A DNA stretch of 64,000 nucleotides from Bradysia coprophila (lineage: Eukaryota > Arthropoda > Insecta > Diptera > Sciaridae), in assembly GCF_014529535.1 (NCBI RefSeq), contig NW_023503340.1:248001-312000 (forward strand), written 5' to 3'. Below are positions 1 through 12,726 of the stretch, piece after piece. Every line of letters begins with the position of its first letter. Position 1 is the stretch's first letter. The notes beneath the pieces were generated by a model. That model saw only the letters and a list, made by a program, of their open reading frames with translations. It was not told the DNA's origin and ran no database searches. Position numbers and translations under genes: made by a program.

Positions 1-792
1 CTGCTATAAATTTTTCCATCATTCTACTCCAACTGTCGTCGAAAACGACACTTTTATGATGCGCCTAAAAATATTCGAGCTGATGACAATTTTTCTACGA
101 GTTAAACAAATATTGAACGGACGTTATCTTTCCGAATATCCAGATGTGAAATAAAATGTATTGATTCGTTATCTCTCTGTTACCTTTGATTCTTGTTTTT
201 TTTTTTTTCAACGTTAAAACGATATCACCACGTTTTCATCCTCTGTTTCATCTAATTCTTGAAATAACAATGTTTGTTACGCATACGTACTGATGCGGCA
301 TTTTGTCGATTGGGGTTTGTATTTATGCAAAATCAAACCGAATCACTCATTTTTCTTTCCCGTTGCATGACAGTAATCACATTATAGGTTTTTTTTTTAA
401 ACATATGTACACTCAACACCAATACATTCACCTGTCATTCCTCATCAATTAACTTCCCCAAAAGTAAAACATTTTGCCTCATACACGAGGAGAGAAGCCA
501 TTGAATACAATGTCCTTAAACATTTTTTTTTATTATTTTATTTTATACAGAGGAAAAAATGTTATATGAACCGACTGTATAGACGTATAGGAGACCTATA
601 GGTGAACTTAAAAAAATATATATTCTGACCATCTGCCGGTTTCTGGTTGCACTCGGAAGGAAGATTAATTAAATGAGTGAATAAATTTGTTCTGAGATCA
701 ATTTCACGGGGCACACAGTGATTGTATACCTACCTTTGAAAGGGAACAAGGTCAGAGTACGAAGGGAAGTACTTTTTTTTCTCGTTTCGGAA
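1..792. other. AT-rich non-coding DNA, no gene seen
   Basis: No open frame with recognisable protein content on either strand. There are short poly(A)/poly(T) runs only. It could be the 3'UTR or downstream flank of a gene outside the window, but nothing here proves it. Confidence 0.5.
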
Positions 793-1250
793 CAGGGCCT
801 ATTTTCTGAAATTTTTTTCTAAATTTCTTTCTTCTTCACAAGTGGATTTTCTTTGAAATTGATGGGATTTTGCGTAATTCTAGTGATGAAGAAGAATTGT
901 TACAAAAAAATATGTCCTGGAAGGCAAGCCTCTTTTGAGAAAATATTTTCTAGATTTTCAGAAATTTTTTGAAAAAATTTTACAAATTTCTGGAAAAGCA
1001 TTTTCGGAAAAAATCGGAGAATTTTCCAGTCTACTTTTGAGCCTATTTTCTCTAACTTTTCTGAAAAGTATCTCGAATTTCTGGAAAATATTTTTCCGGA
1101 AAATTCGAGGTTCAAGATAATATTTTCACAAAAAATATGCCCTGGCAGCAGAGGCTACATTCAATAAAATTATCTCGAGTTTCTCAAAAAAAAACTTTTT
1201 ACAAAAATCGAAAATTGTCAGGAAAACATTTTTTTTGAAAATAGGCCCTG
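793..1250. mobile_element. Foldback element with CAGGGCCTATTTT ends
   Basis: The left end CAGGGCCTATTTTCTGAAA at 793 is repeated inverted as TTGAAAATAGGCCCTG at 1235-1250. The interior is made of degenerate runs of the type AATTTTCTGGAAAATATTTTCC on both strands. The ends match the terminal sequence of the better preserved element at 4352-4667, so I place it in the same hAT-like non-autonomous family. No clean target duplication is visible (flanks TTTCGGAA and CCTGTTAG), so the copy is old or its edges have changed. It codes for nothing; short open frames inside arise from the AT-rich repeat. Confidence 0.65.
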
Positions 1251-4200
1251 CCTGTTAGGGAAATGTAACAAAATTATTCTTATTATCGTTGTGTGTTCTC
1301 GTTAGATGATTCTATGACCAAGTTCAACACACTTTTATGTTAATGCTTTTAAGAAAAACGAAAGTTATAGTCGCACATTTACATTCCGCATAAAAAAAAA
1401 CAACAAACTGAACGGATTATTATATATACCGTGCTATGTGTATTGAAGCTTAATTTTGCTTGAGAAAAGAGTTTATGATTTTACTAACTGAAAATGAAAA
1501 CGCGCTTTTCTTTCCACATTTCATATTATATACGTACAAGTGAACTGTTTTTGTTTTTCTCTATCGCCGTTTCAACTTACTCGCTCGAGACACATATATA
1601 AAACAATTAACTAATTAAACTGAAATTAGTCATTAATTCTCTGAGCTGTACCGTGATTTAGCTTCTTAATAATTTTCAAATGTATTTGATTTAGCTTTAA
1701 CACTTTGTCGGTTAATTTAACAAATATTGAGAGTCATTAAAAAGAAATCTTTTCGGTTACAATATAAGAACGTACAGTACTTGCTTATCATAATACGTGT
1801 TTACGATAAAAAAAAACACCCATCCCTGTCCATATCTTGGAAACAGATAAAATTGTGTCTTAATCTCTCTAAAAGACATTATATTCAGAAAAAAAAATAA
1901 AAATCTTTTTTCCGTGATAAACAACAAACAAAAACCAAAATCACACCTAAAACTGCAGATGATGATATACCACATGATCTTAAAATAAACAATTCATCGA
2001 TATATTTTGTGTCATTTGTACCTCAGTCTTTTTTTTTTTTTTTTGAAATATCATAAGGAATTAAATGATAAAAATTTTTTGGAAAAAAAACTTTTTTTTA
2101 AATACAAGAATTCGATCTGTAAACGTATTTGTAAAAGTCAAATCAATTTTGAATAGTAAATTATTTCATTTTTTATCTTCACGCATACCACCGAGCAACG
2201 GTTTTTTTTTTGTTTTCTTTTCTAAATATCAAACGAAAAAAAAAAATCTTTCTCATCACACAACAATGTGTTCCTTATCTTGGTCAGACGACAAAAAAAA
2301 TCATAGTTCATTTGCACAATCTTTGATGGCTTTTTATATTTTATTTATTTAAGAGGTTAATATGTGGTGTGTGAGTGATTCTTTCTAGCTTTTCATTTTT
2401 TTTTTCATATTTCCAAATTAAATAAACACAAAACAAACCACAATGCAGATTTGAGAAGTTCTGTAGATTTTGTTGTTTTTTAATGTGTGTATATCAATAT
2501 CTATCTCGTTATACCAACCGATTTCCGTCAAAATATTGGTTTTGATGGTTCCAGACGAGATTGATGCAGTCAATCCAGTCATAATAATAACAGAATATTA
2601 ATTTCTTTGTTTAGTTTGGAGATAAATGATTTTTAAAATATTTTTTTTCTTTTTCTTTTCGTCACCATTAATACACTCAATATCCCATCATTATTTATAT
2701 TAACTACAATACCATCCCAATCATCATCGTATGAATATTATATTCACATAAAATTACGAAAAAGTCCTTGAAAAAAATAATTTCAATTCCGAAATCACAT
2801 TGAACTTCTTCTTAGTTTTGCTTTGCATTTTTTTTCTACTTCTTTTTTCTTTAGTTAATAATGTATGAAGAGCTACACTAAATGTTAATGTGTAGTCAAA
2901 TAGGCGTAGCAAGAAGCTGTGTGTTTATATTATCATATATATATGTATATTAAATGGATATATGAATACGGAGCGCGTATACATAAACAAAAATCTTTTT
3001 CTTTTAATTTTAGAAAATTGAAAACAAAAATCTTCGGGTGTTAGCTATAGTTGTTTGTACATTCCCGAGGTTTAGGTATACACGCACAATCATTTAACGT
3101 GCATAACCCAAACACATTACAGCGATTTTGTTTATCGGTTAGAAAGAAGAGAAGACGAAAAATTGAAATAAAAATTAGAAAAAATGTCTCCCAAGTACAC
3201 CAGGTAGTACAACACACAAAAGGCTATTATGTTCATATACGTTGTAATTTCATTTTAGGTATTTAGGTATGGTAATAATATAATCGAGACGTCTCCGTAC
3301 ATATTTATATATTGTGACTGCATAACACTTTAGATGTATGTATTACGCATAGTTGGTTAGACGATTGGTAGCGCGTCTTTAATGTTATTATGAAGGAAAA
3401 AAAAACAACAAAACAAAAAAACACATTTCGTTTACTACAGCAGACAATGTCATCTTCAATTCTTCATCTCTTTGTTTCCAGCTAACTTCCATTTCTATGC
3501 TAAAAGGCATTGCTTAGGCATTTTTTTGTTGTTGTTGTTGTTGTTTCTCTCTTGACAATCTTAATGTTTACGCGTCGCGCTTCGATGCCCTTACAAGATG
3601 TTACTTTTTTTTATTTTGTTCTTTCAAATTGTATTATTGCATAAATAAAGTGTCTAAATTCAACACACTGAACGTATTTATAATACATCGTCTATAGCAC
3701 TAGAGAATCTCGATGGTGTGGTAAGTTTGACGCTTTTGATCGAGTTAAACGGTTGATAATAAAGACGAAAGTTTATCGATTTTAGTTTGGGATGGACTCT
3801 GTTTATGATTTTATCGGTGTGTTTCCCTTTCTAAACGGAATGCAATTCCTTCGATCAACACGAATGTGATCTGATTTTCCGTAATTTTCTTCGTTGATTT
3901 GATTTATTTGATAAAATTATTTGAGAATTTTCTTCCAAAAAACATTTTTACTCAGCACAGTGTTTCCATAGGGACATTACTTCATGCTGTCAAGCAGGGC
4001 GTTTCATACATCGGATGCCTAATTTTCCTAAATTTACCGAAGAAGCTTTTCGTTAAGTTTGGTTTTAATTTCGATAAAATTAGGTAAATTTCGGCAATTT
4101 TCAGTAATTTTAGTTCGCAATAGTAGACCCTGCTGTCCAACTTTAAAAATAACATAAATATTAGAATGAATCTGTTTAAAAACGAATCCCCCCTTTTTAC

Positions 4201-4351
4201 GGCATCGGGGAATCTGGCACACGCATCATAGTATGCGTCCTTTTACGACATGTAATGAGAAGTCATGATTGTGCCAAATTCGCCGCCTATAGGTGAATCT
4301 GGCACACCATCAATTTGTATGGTGTGCCAGATTACCCGTCCCCCTTTTTAC
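1251..4351. other. AT-rich intergenic or UTR sequence
   Basis: No coding region is supported. Contents are homopolymer runs, a short (TTG)n microsatellite near 3526-3544, and an AATAAA at about 3644-3649 that could be a poly(A) signal for a plus-strand transcript entering from the left. The long low-complexity AT-rich texture resembles dipteran 3'UTR sequence, but this is inference. Confidence 0.4.
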
Positions 4352-4667
4352 CAGGGCCTACTTTTTAGAAACTTTTAGAGAAAATCGAGAAAATCAAGAA
4401 ACTTCGAGAAATTCAAGAAACTTCGAGAAATATTTCTTGAATTTCTCAAAGTTTCTTGATTTTCTCGAATTCGAGAAATTTCAAGAAATTCCAGAAAATT
4501 CAAGAAATTCGAGAAACTTCGAGAAATTCAAGAAATTTCAAGAAACTAATTTCTCGAGTTTCTTGAAGTTCCTCGAATTTCTCGAATTCGAGAAATTTTA
4601 AGAAATTCCAGAAAATTCGAGAAATTTCGAGAAATTCAAGAAATTAGTTTCCAAAAAGTAGGCCCTG
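4352..4667. mobile_element. hAT-like foldback MITE with 8-bp target duplication
   Basis: 316-bp element. Terminal inverted repeats read CAGGGCCTACTTTTTAGAAA on the left and, reverse-complemented, CAGGGCCTACTTTTTGGAAA on the right. It is flanked by a perfect 8-bp direct repeat CTTTTTAC (4344-4351 and 4668-4675), the target-site length of the hAT superfamily. Almost the whole interior is built from the self-complementary motif GAAATTTC/GAAACTTCGAGAAATT, so each arm can fold on itself as well as on the other arm. No transposase is encoded. The intact target duplication argues for a true transposition event. Confidence 0.88.
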
Positions 4668-6958
4668 CTTTTTACTGTGTCCTTCGCCCAAGGTATCACA
4701 GTCACCCATTTTCCATCAATTCCTCCATGGATACGTAGTCTATTATTATTTTCAACAATCTCCATATATATATAGCAGTCTAGAGTAGCTGTAGAGAGTT
4801 ATATTGTGTAACACGTCAATATTTAACAAAACAAAAAAAAACCCGAAAGGAAGATCGTCGTTGTATAATTTAGGTTGCCTTAGGTTCTTCTATACGAGAT
4901 TATTTATCGAAACTAATAAATTCGAGGAATATATCCACAATTTTGGTGGACTAAAAATAAACATTGATAAATATCTGAGCTACATACACACTACACACAG
5001 GCGTTGACTTAATTGTTAATCTACCATATTTTTTGCCCCGTGAATGAAGGATATGTAATTTTCATTCGTAACCAATTTCATTTGATAGTCTTGAATATAG
5101 CATAATGACAACGAAAGAATGGAAAAACCAACCAGTCATCTATGCAAACATTTTTGTTTCCATGGTTACAGGTTTTTTTTTTCTTTCCATGTTCAATGTG
5201 ATAAAAACCTGTCTCATCATGAAATTCTACCCACCAGCAAACCAAAGTTTTTCTATAAAAGAACACAACAACAAAAAATCACCCCCTTATGTTCCGGCAG
5301 ATTTTTTTTTTTTTTATTTTACATAGAACACCCCTAACACGAAGAGAAAAAAAACCCAACCACCAACGTGTACATAATACTAGAACAGCATTGGTCTTAA
5401 AAATATAACCAGTTTCGTCATTTACTAATTTATCTTCATCGTATATGCCAGCAACAACAACAACAAAAAATGCGAGTATATAATAGCAACTCCAGTCTTT
5501 GTTCCTCTCAAAAAAGTATAACTTAGCGTATGTTTGTCCCCAATCGGTGTCTATGGCAACAGAAAGCCGTTACAAAAATCAAGAGGAACTATCTTTATTT
5601 TCTCTTGTCATACACCCACCCAACTGTACTGTAAATATACATGTTATAGTACACACAACAACGGAGAAAAATAATAATAATAATATAGCAGTGGAAGATG
5701 GATGCCTTAGCATTGAATAAGCTCACTTATATATTTATGTGTACACACAGCACAGGGTTTTCTTTTCAATTTATACATAAAAAAAGCCCCGTGTCTTGAG
5801 GACAAGCCATAACATGTTTTGTGTATACATCTATGTGTACACAATTCTCTAACATTTCTGTGTAAGAAACTACCAGAAGATAAAATTGATTTTTTTCTTC
5901 TTCTTTTTTTTTGTAGGGGTGCCATTTCATCCTTTAAAAAAAATTATGAAAAAAAGAAGAAAAATTCGATCAATATCATATAACCTGCGCGTGTATGGTG
6001 CAGAATTTTTCAGTATGAAAAATTCATCTGATTTTCCTAAATATACCTCCAGTTGGAAAAGATTTTCTTCCCTGGCGTGTGCTTTGCGAGGGTTGTATGA
6101 CTATACAACATTTTTTTTTTATGTGTATATTCACATCGCCCTGGTAGGCTTAACCATATTGTATGCGGGATACTGAAGCGATAGCATGCAAAAGATATAT
6201 AAAATATTTACGGATCATGTAAAACCCACCTATAATAAAAATGAGGCATATAAAACTCTTACTCTGATCTCAGATGTATATAATGTTGGATGTTACGCCC
6301 AATCACCTAACGCTATAATTCTATCTGGTAATCGAAAGCAATTTTTTGCGCCACAATTTTTCTTCATTTTCTTTTTTCTCTCAACTGGAGTTTTTCCATT
6401 CTTACAACATTACAGATCGACAATAAGTTCGGCTGCTTCTATTTTGGGGGACGACGGGAAAATGAGAACAACATAATGTATAGATGAAAAAAAAAAAAGA
6501 TTTCAACGTTCCATATACGTTTTCTCGCTCATTGACTGTTTCCGGTGTTAGAGGTTATCCCATAAATTTTACTATTTCATTTACTATTATATTATATACA
6601 CAAATGAAAATTCACAAAATGTCTGTCTGTGGTGGAAACCGCAGTGAGGGAAATCTCATTTTCGTTTGAATCTATTGATTGGTCACCATAGCTACCAACA
6701 GGGTCACACAATACTAATGTTTTTGTGTGGCTTCTCTCTTATATTCCCTTATTATGTTCATTTGTGCCTGGAAATTTTTTTCATGCAGCGCGAATAGGTA
6801 TACTTTTGGTGGAGGTGTATAGATAAAACCTATTGTTGAGACTGGGAAAATATTTTTCTTTTGTGTGCTGTGTAGGAAACAGCACCAGAGTAACAAATTG
6901 TGTTATTCCTTTTTATAATAAAAAAAATGCGAATATGTAGCACGCCCGTTTGCAATGA
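4668..6958. other. AT-rich intergenic DNA, no gene
   Basis: Only short frames are present, without domain signatures, codon bias or splice partners. Sequence is rich in A/T homopolymers and dinucleotide runs. I see no RNA gene or defined repeat here. Confidence 0.5.
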
Positions 6959-7161
6959 CCAATAATTCAATGAAAGTATAAACCGGGTATGGTCTGTTCA
7001 TGCAAACCGGAAGACATAGCGATTTCTTATAAACAAACTCACCTCTCATGAGTGGTGGGTTTGTTTATATGAAATCGCTTTGTCCTCCGCTCCATACGAA
7101 GTTTGACGTTCGACCATACCTAAGGTTGACACCTTGTGTTGACGTTCATTGCAATAATTGG
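6959..7161. mobile_element. Nested foldback element
   Basis: Outer inverted repeat: CCAATAATTCAATGAA at 6959 pairs with TTCATTGCAATAATTGG ending at 7161. Inside it is a second strong palindrome at about 7014-7091, where GCGATTTCTTATAAACAAAC pairs with GTTTGTTTATATGAAATCGC around a short centre. The whole is a long hairpin of about 200 bp, typical of a MITE. No target duplication was assigned with confidence. Confidence 0.6.
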
Positions 7162-7270
7162 CTAGGCTATGGGCAACTTAGGATTCTTTGACCTTCTTTA
7201 TGCCGATTGCATTTGGTTTATTTAGCTGAAAACTATAAAATGTCGTTTTGTTAATGTTCTAGTTCCAACT

Positions 7271-7358
7271 GATGACAGTTAGGGGAAGGAAATGTCTATT
7301 TTTTCCGTTGTTATTTCAGCAGTAGAGAAAATAGACATTTTATCCCTTGTACTGTCAC
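7271..7358. repeat. About 88-bp imperfect hairpin (GACAGTT family)
   Basis: GATGACAGTT followed by AAATGTCTATTTTTT pairs with AAAATAGACATTTT followed by GTACTGTCAC. A clearly related hairpin lies at 17209-17288, showing that this is a dispersed small element and not a unique fold. Size and pairing are pre-miRNA-like, but the two-copy occurrence favours a tiny MITE. Confidence 0.6.
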
Positions 7359-9023
7359 CTAAGCTTTTGTGTTTTCATTTTTGAACAATGGTTTATCTCA
7401 CTTCGTTGGCTATAAGCATCGCTTTTGTCGGAATTTCCCATTTCTTCTTTCGGTAAACAAATAATCAATGACACTGTCCACCGTGTGCTTTTCCAATAAG
7501 ATTTTCATTTCATCAATTCTGTTGGTATAATTTTGCCGTTCGAATCATTGTCCACCAAAGTTTTTTCAGTTCGTGTTTCATTTCAGTACATGGCCATACA
7601 TAAATGACAGTTTTTGTGAGAATGAATTAACTCTGTTCTGTTCAGAATCCCTGAATATAATCGGCATTTGTCATGATTCGATTTCGATCGCATTTTCAGC
7701 CTACAAAATATTATTTATTCCTCTGAAATGATATCAAAACTGATAAATCAAACACGTTTAAAGATATTAACTCAAACAATATTTAATTTAAGTTATATTC
7801 TGTTTATTTATATGGATGGATATGGATGATAAAGTTACACAAAAATATGGGGAATTTGTTCGATGATGTACATATGATGTGTTTGTATAATTGTGGTATA
7901 TCATGAAAAAAAAACGAAAAAAAAAATCACGGAATTTACGTTCGAACAGCGAGGTGTGCTGTGTGAGCTTTTCCATAAAAAAAATCTGAAATATTTATAA
8001 AGTTATTACACTTACCACATAGATTTTCCCCATAACCACGCTTATCACTAAAAATATCGATTTTTAGTTTTTTATCTTTATCTCACATATTATGTGATGT
8101 GGTGACACTGTTGAAAAGGTGTGTTCATCACGATTAGAAGTACCATACCAGTATACTATAAATGTTCGGTTTAAGCTTGTACAATAAAAAAAAATTACAA
8201 CAAAGTTTGTTCGCACCTATTTGTACAGTACACGTTATTTATATGATCTAATTTTTGTTGATTCTATAATAATGTCGGTTGTTCGTCACTTACATTTTTC
8301 ATATTTATTTATTCTTTTCCGCGTAGCATTTTCCCAGTCAGTCAGTAATTTCACATAATGAAAAACCCAATAACACGCGTGCGGTATACCTACACACACA
8401 TTTTGTGTATACGAAGAAAACCAGAAATAAAACCGTTCAAGCTCAAAGGCTTCTTTCGACGCGGACAGAGAGATGAATCATTTCATTTTATCTTTCAATA
8501 GCGAGGTAAAATTACTATTTGCAAAATTGGGTGTAGATTTTTGTGATGTCAAGTAAGCAAACATCAGTATGATATATGGCGATGAGTCTAATTTTTTTAA
8601 TGTGCTGATTATTGAGAACCGTTGCGAAATAGAGTCGACGGCGGTAGCCAAAATTAAATTGAAGACGGTGGATTAAATGGTTCAGTTGGAAAATTCTCAA
8701 TGAATAGGGAAAATAGGAAAAATTTTGTGGAAAAGTGGGAAAGATTAGGAAGAACTGTAAAGACCCATTCCCGAAAATAGTCACTAGCCATAATGGAAAG
8801 AAGGAAGTTTTTATTTCCTTTTCCCGATTTCGATTTATTGCGAATTTCCGAACTTATTTAAAAGCTTAGATGGCCTGTCAAAATTTAGTGTTCCCTTCTT
8901 TCGGGAAATATGGAAAATTTTGAGGAAAAGACGGAAAATATAGGAAAAACGTTTTCCTGAAAAAAGAAATTTCCCGAATTTTTTCTGCTTCAGTTTCCTT
9001 CATTTGAAATGTTTTGTTATTAT
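7359..9023. other. AT-rich intergenic DNA with GGAAAATTTTCC-type repeats
   Basis: No gene. Two patches at about 8690-8780 and 8880-8990 are rich in GGAAAA/TTTTCC blocks similar to the arms of foldback elements elsewhere in the window (27448-27587, near 35010). They lie just beyond the 3' end of the SLC13-like gene and may be decayed elements. Confidence 0.4.
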
Positions 9024-10929
9024 TTAAGTGGCGGTACCATTCGGCATTTTTATTTGTTCGTAAATATAATTTCCATATGTGGGGAAAGTACTCCAACATG
9101 TCAAAAGTGTAATAATTGTCGGTCCAATACCACAATAAAATAGTTCTTTTGCGGGTATATTGATTAAATCGGCAACGTAAGCATTTCCAGGAGTGCCAAT
9201 GGACGAATGGAAAGCCATGCTTAAGGAAAGTGCTGCTGGGAACATCACGTCAATAGCATGACCTTCAAATTTCTTATGCATACAAAAAGCTGCCAAAATG
9301 GGCATCACTATGTTAGCTGCCGCTGTGTTCGACAAGAATTCAGTAAATATCTGACAAATTACGCACACGATGAATGATATGGCAAGTGGTGACAGTTGAA
9401 TGTTTTGACCGATTAGTTCGTGAATCTTGTCATTTATAAGCAATTCTTTTAAACTACTCGCCAGAGCTACGCCTGCGCCTAACAAGAAAATTAGTCCCCA
9501 AGGTACTTTGCGTCGAACACATGTCCATTCTAAGAACGGTGTGTCTTGATGATTATCATCTAAAATTTCAGTTGACTCAGGTAGCGATAAATTTACATCT
9601 TCATACAACTCACCCGAACTCTTGTTGCAACATTTGCAACAATTCCATCTGCTAGGCAGGATGAAGATAAGAATGACAAATAGAATCATTGGAGTTGCAT
9701 TTTCAATTTCGACATTCCCAACTGCCCAATACGGTCGAGAAATCAGTACGAGGTTGAACATTACAAAAATAACAGCGATTCGAATCTCTTTAGCATTAAA
9801 TGCACCCATTTCAATGTACTTCTGAGCGACTTTTTCTTTGATCGCTATTGCAACCTCCTCGGTCACAAGCAATGCGACAGCGTCGTCACTCTTCGGACGT
9901 AGCAATCCCATGAATACGATTTGCAACCACAGCCAAGTTAAGAATGTGTTCAGTAGAACGATCGGACCAGAGTAAAGGAAAAATATCAAAAAATAGATTT
10001 TCCGCTCAGAACCGAAATACGTTTCAAATATTCCTTTAAACACTAAATTGGTTGGTGTTCCCGGGAGTGATGCACATCCACCTAAAGTTGCAGCATAAGA
10101 GATTCCCAACAAGTAGCACTTGGTTATACTACTTGGACGTGACAATGTACCAGTTTCTTCTTTTATTGGTTTTGCTTTATATAGCTCTGTCGCTCCTTGC
10201 TGAAGACAGTAGATAAGGTTGAAAAATTCCTCCTAAAAGAACCGGTAGAAATCCAGTTAAACTTACCACTTCGAATTGTTCCAATATTGCCATACAAACT
10301 TCAGATATTATTGCCACGACATAAAAATTTAGCATCCACATCGAAATGAACATTGTAGCTGCCATCATCACAAAATGCAGCCTTAAAAATGTCGAGAAAT
10401 TGTACTATCATCACTTTAACGTACCTTCAATTCACTCAATCAACCTTCGATGATAACCTTTCACATTGGCTAAAATTTTCAGAGCTATCCGCTTACGAAG
10501 ACTAAACGCTTCTTCCGACGAAGCGATAATAAGCGATGCCAGAAATGTAAAGACCGTTTCATGTCCATAGAATTTACAAACATCCGCAGTGCTCTGATTC
10601 GACAAAATGGAAAAACAAATTGAAATTGAAATTATTTCTCGTGTCACTTTTACCGTAATTCCCAGCATAGGTAGCAGACCAATTGGCATCAGAGATGTGA
10701 TAGCGAAAGGTATTGCTTCCGTTATCCAGAAAACAGCCATGATCGAAAAGACATACAGCCATCTGGTCAACTGAAAAATGTCACAATGTTCTAAAAAAAA
10801 ATTCGAAACTTTTTCTCGGGAATTCTTTCCATGTACCGGTGAATCATTTGCTAAAAAAATTGGTAGCAGCACAATTGGGACAATTGCAACCACGATAAGC
10901 CTCCAGCACTGGTGATTTTTGGTGTTCAT
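9024..10929 (-). CDS. Indy-like: SLC13 (Indy-like) sodium/dicarboxylate-citrate cotransporter
   Basis: Multi-pass plasma membrane transporter of the divalent anion:sodium symporter (SLC13) family, which moves citrate and other Krebs-cycle acids. Proposed exons: 10929-10445, 10381-10267 and 10232-9024; phases join exactly to give about 602 aa, normal for the family. Exon 1 holds the family signature around WITEAIPFAITSLMPIGLLP. Exon 3 carries the second SNT motif (FLSNTAAANIVMP) and GTPTNLVF. The start at 10929 was chosen because further upstream the frame enters a transposon at 11011. The first SNT motif, normally ISNTATT, reads MLNFYVV in exon 2, so sodium or substrate binding may be altered. 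The second intron is only 34 bp. The intron 1 donor that keeps frame is a weak AG|GTTGAT; a better GTACGT lies 29 bases downstream but leaves an in-frame TGA. Family assignment is secure; normal function is less certain. Confidence 0.87.
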
Positions 10930-11010
10930 GATGAAAATAATGGAAAATCGATATATGGTGCCAATGTGAAAATTTGATAGAAAATTTCTCAATGATATTG
11001 TGATATATAC

Positions 11011-11686
11011 TAGGGCGTATCGAATTTTTAGAATTTTAAGGGCCGCGATAGCCTGTGTGCGGAAAACGTAGATCATTGAAAACTAATTCCAGGCATATGG
11101 TTGATGGATCCGAAGGTGCCCGGGAAGAAGTCCCCCCGGACAACTTTAACTTTCAAATGGTCATAACCTACTGGCCAAGGTTACCTCGACTCAGCAACAC
11201 CGGTTACATTGTCTGCACTGGCGACGTGGGTACACTTAAAAAGTCCATTCAAAAATGTTGAAAAAGTGGTTTCGGATGGATCGCCGACCGGGACAATGCC
11301 TAGTGTACTGGTAGTACTCGACCTCCTCTACAACCTCATGCCAAAAGCTAAACTTAATAATTTGTCTCTCAGGAAATAAAAGTCAAAAACGAAAATGTCG
11401 AACTTTCGATGTTAGAAAACCTCGACAGACACACCTTTTGGACCATCGGTTTCTTTGGCAGTTTTGTAGAGTTTTTAACGCTCTACATCCTGCTAGAACA
11501 TTGTTTTCAAAAATACTCTTAACTTTCCGAGTTATGAACATTTGAAAGTTAAAGTCGTCTGGGGGACTTCTTCCCGGGCACCTTCGGATCCATCAACCAT
11601 ATGCCTGGACTTAGTTTTCAATGATCTACGTTTTCCGCACACAGGCTATCGCGACCCTTAAAATTCTCAAAATTCGATACGCCCTA
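11011..11686. mobile_element. hAT-like foldback MITE, perfect 8-bp target duplication
   Basis: 676-bp element with arms of roughly 150 bp. The left end begins TAGGGCGTATCGAATTTTTA and the right end closes with AATTCGATACGCCCTA. Flanking bases are ATATATAC at 11003-11010 and ATATATAC at 11687-11694, a perfect 8-bp duplication as made by hAT-type transposases. The TAGGG terminus fits the usual hAT end pattern. No transposase frame is present. It sits 82 bp upstream of the proposed start codon of the SLC13-like gene, in its 5'UTR or promoter. Confidence 0.88.
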
Positions 11687-11694
11687 ATATATAC

Positions 11695-12554
11695 AGCTAA
11701 ATTAGAAACGGTTTTGAATTCACTGACTGAACGCGAAAACCCGCATCACCGCGAACCATGAATTTGACTTATTTATATGCACACACAAAAAGATGATCGA
11801 ACAAGCGATGGTATAAATAATCTTATGGGATGGGATAAAGTATTTGTTCCAATCAAAAGAATTTATTGCATTCAATCTGCGTAACGCCTTTACATTATTT
11901 TTTTTTTGTTTTATTTATTTTTCTTTTCAACATTAAAATAATGTAAGAAAAAAATGTGCACCGCACTGTTCAACACAATGACGATAAATATTAAAATGTG
12001 AACAAGTTGTCACGTTTTCTTACTAAACCGTCAAGATTATGCAAAAAAAAATACGAAAAAAAACCACAAGTTACACGGACAGATGAATACAAAAAATCGT
12101 TGTTAGGCCACAATTTACGATATAAAATTTTTTTTTTTTCTTCAGTTAAATATATCACGATTATTTTAATGACTGTACATTTTTAAATTTAAGAGCATAC
12201 AGAAGCTCGTTCACGTTCGAAAAATAATAATTTGTAGCCTCTCTTATTGTGATATTAACGGGAGGTACTATTTTCAGATAATCATTGAACGCGCTATGGA
12301 GTGTGTATTAATATGTGAATTGACAATGTCTTTTTTTTAGAGTATGAGGCGACCAATATATTCAAATTTCTTACATGATTCTTAATGCAATCATATTGTC
12401 TGAAGACTTTGTAATAATCATAAATTTTGTCTGGCGAAAGTTTTTACATGGAAAGATCGATTTCAGTTTTGGATTTTGTAATAAGGACAGAGTTAGTGTA
12501 GTCGGCTATATTGGTTTGCAGATCAGTTGAGTCATAAAGGCAACAAAAATATTC
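11695..12554. other. Intergenic DNA, no gene seen
   Basis: AT-rich with A/T homopolymers. No coding or RNA gene is supported. Confidence 0.45.
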
Positions 12555-12683
12555 TATAGTTATTTACGTATCTGTTGTGGACGGTATATTTTAGGCAATT
12601 TTGCAGATTGTAGCCCGAACGAAGTGAGGACGACAAGCGAAAGTGCTTAAAATAAACCGTCCACAACAGATTCGTATACAACT
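12555..12683. mobile_element. Small MITE, TAGTTATTT..CTG..GGACG family
   Basis: TAGTTATTTACGTATCTG, GTGGACGG and a central GTAGCCCGAACGAAGTGAGG, closed by CCGTCCACAACAGATTCGTA. The same ends and central block occur at 49705-49875 and 61950-62078, so three copies of one family lie in the window. Confidence 0.65.
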
Positions 12684-12726
12684 TTTCATGATGAGGGCCT
12701 AATTTACGAGAAAAATTCCGGAATTT

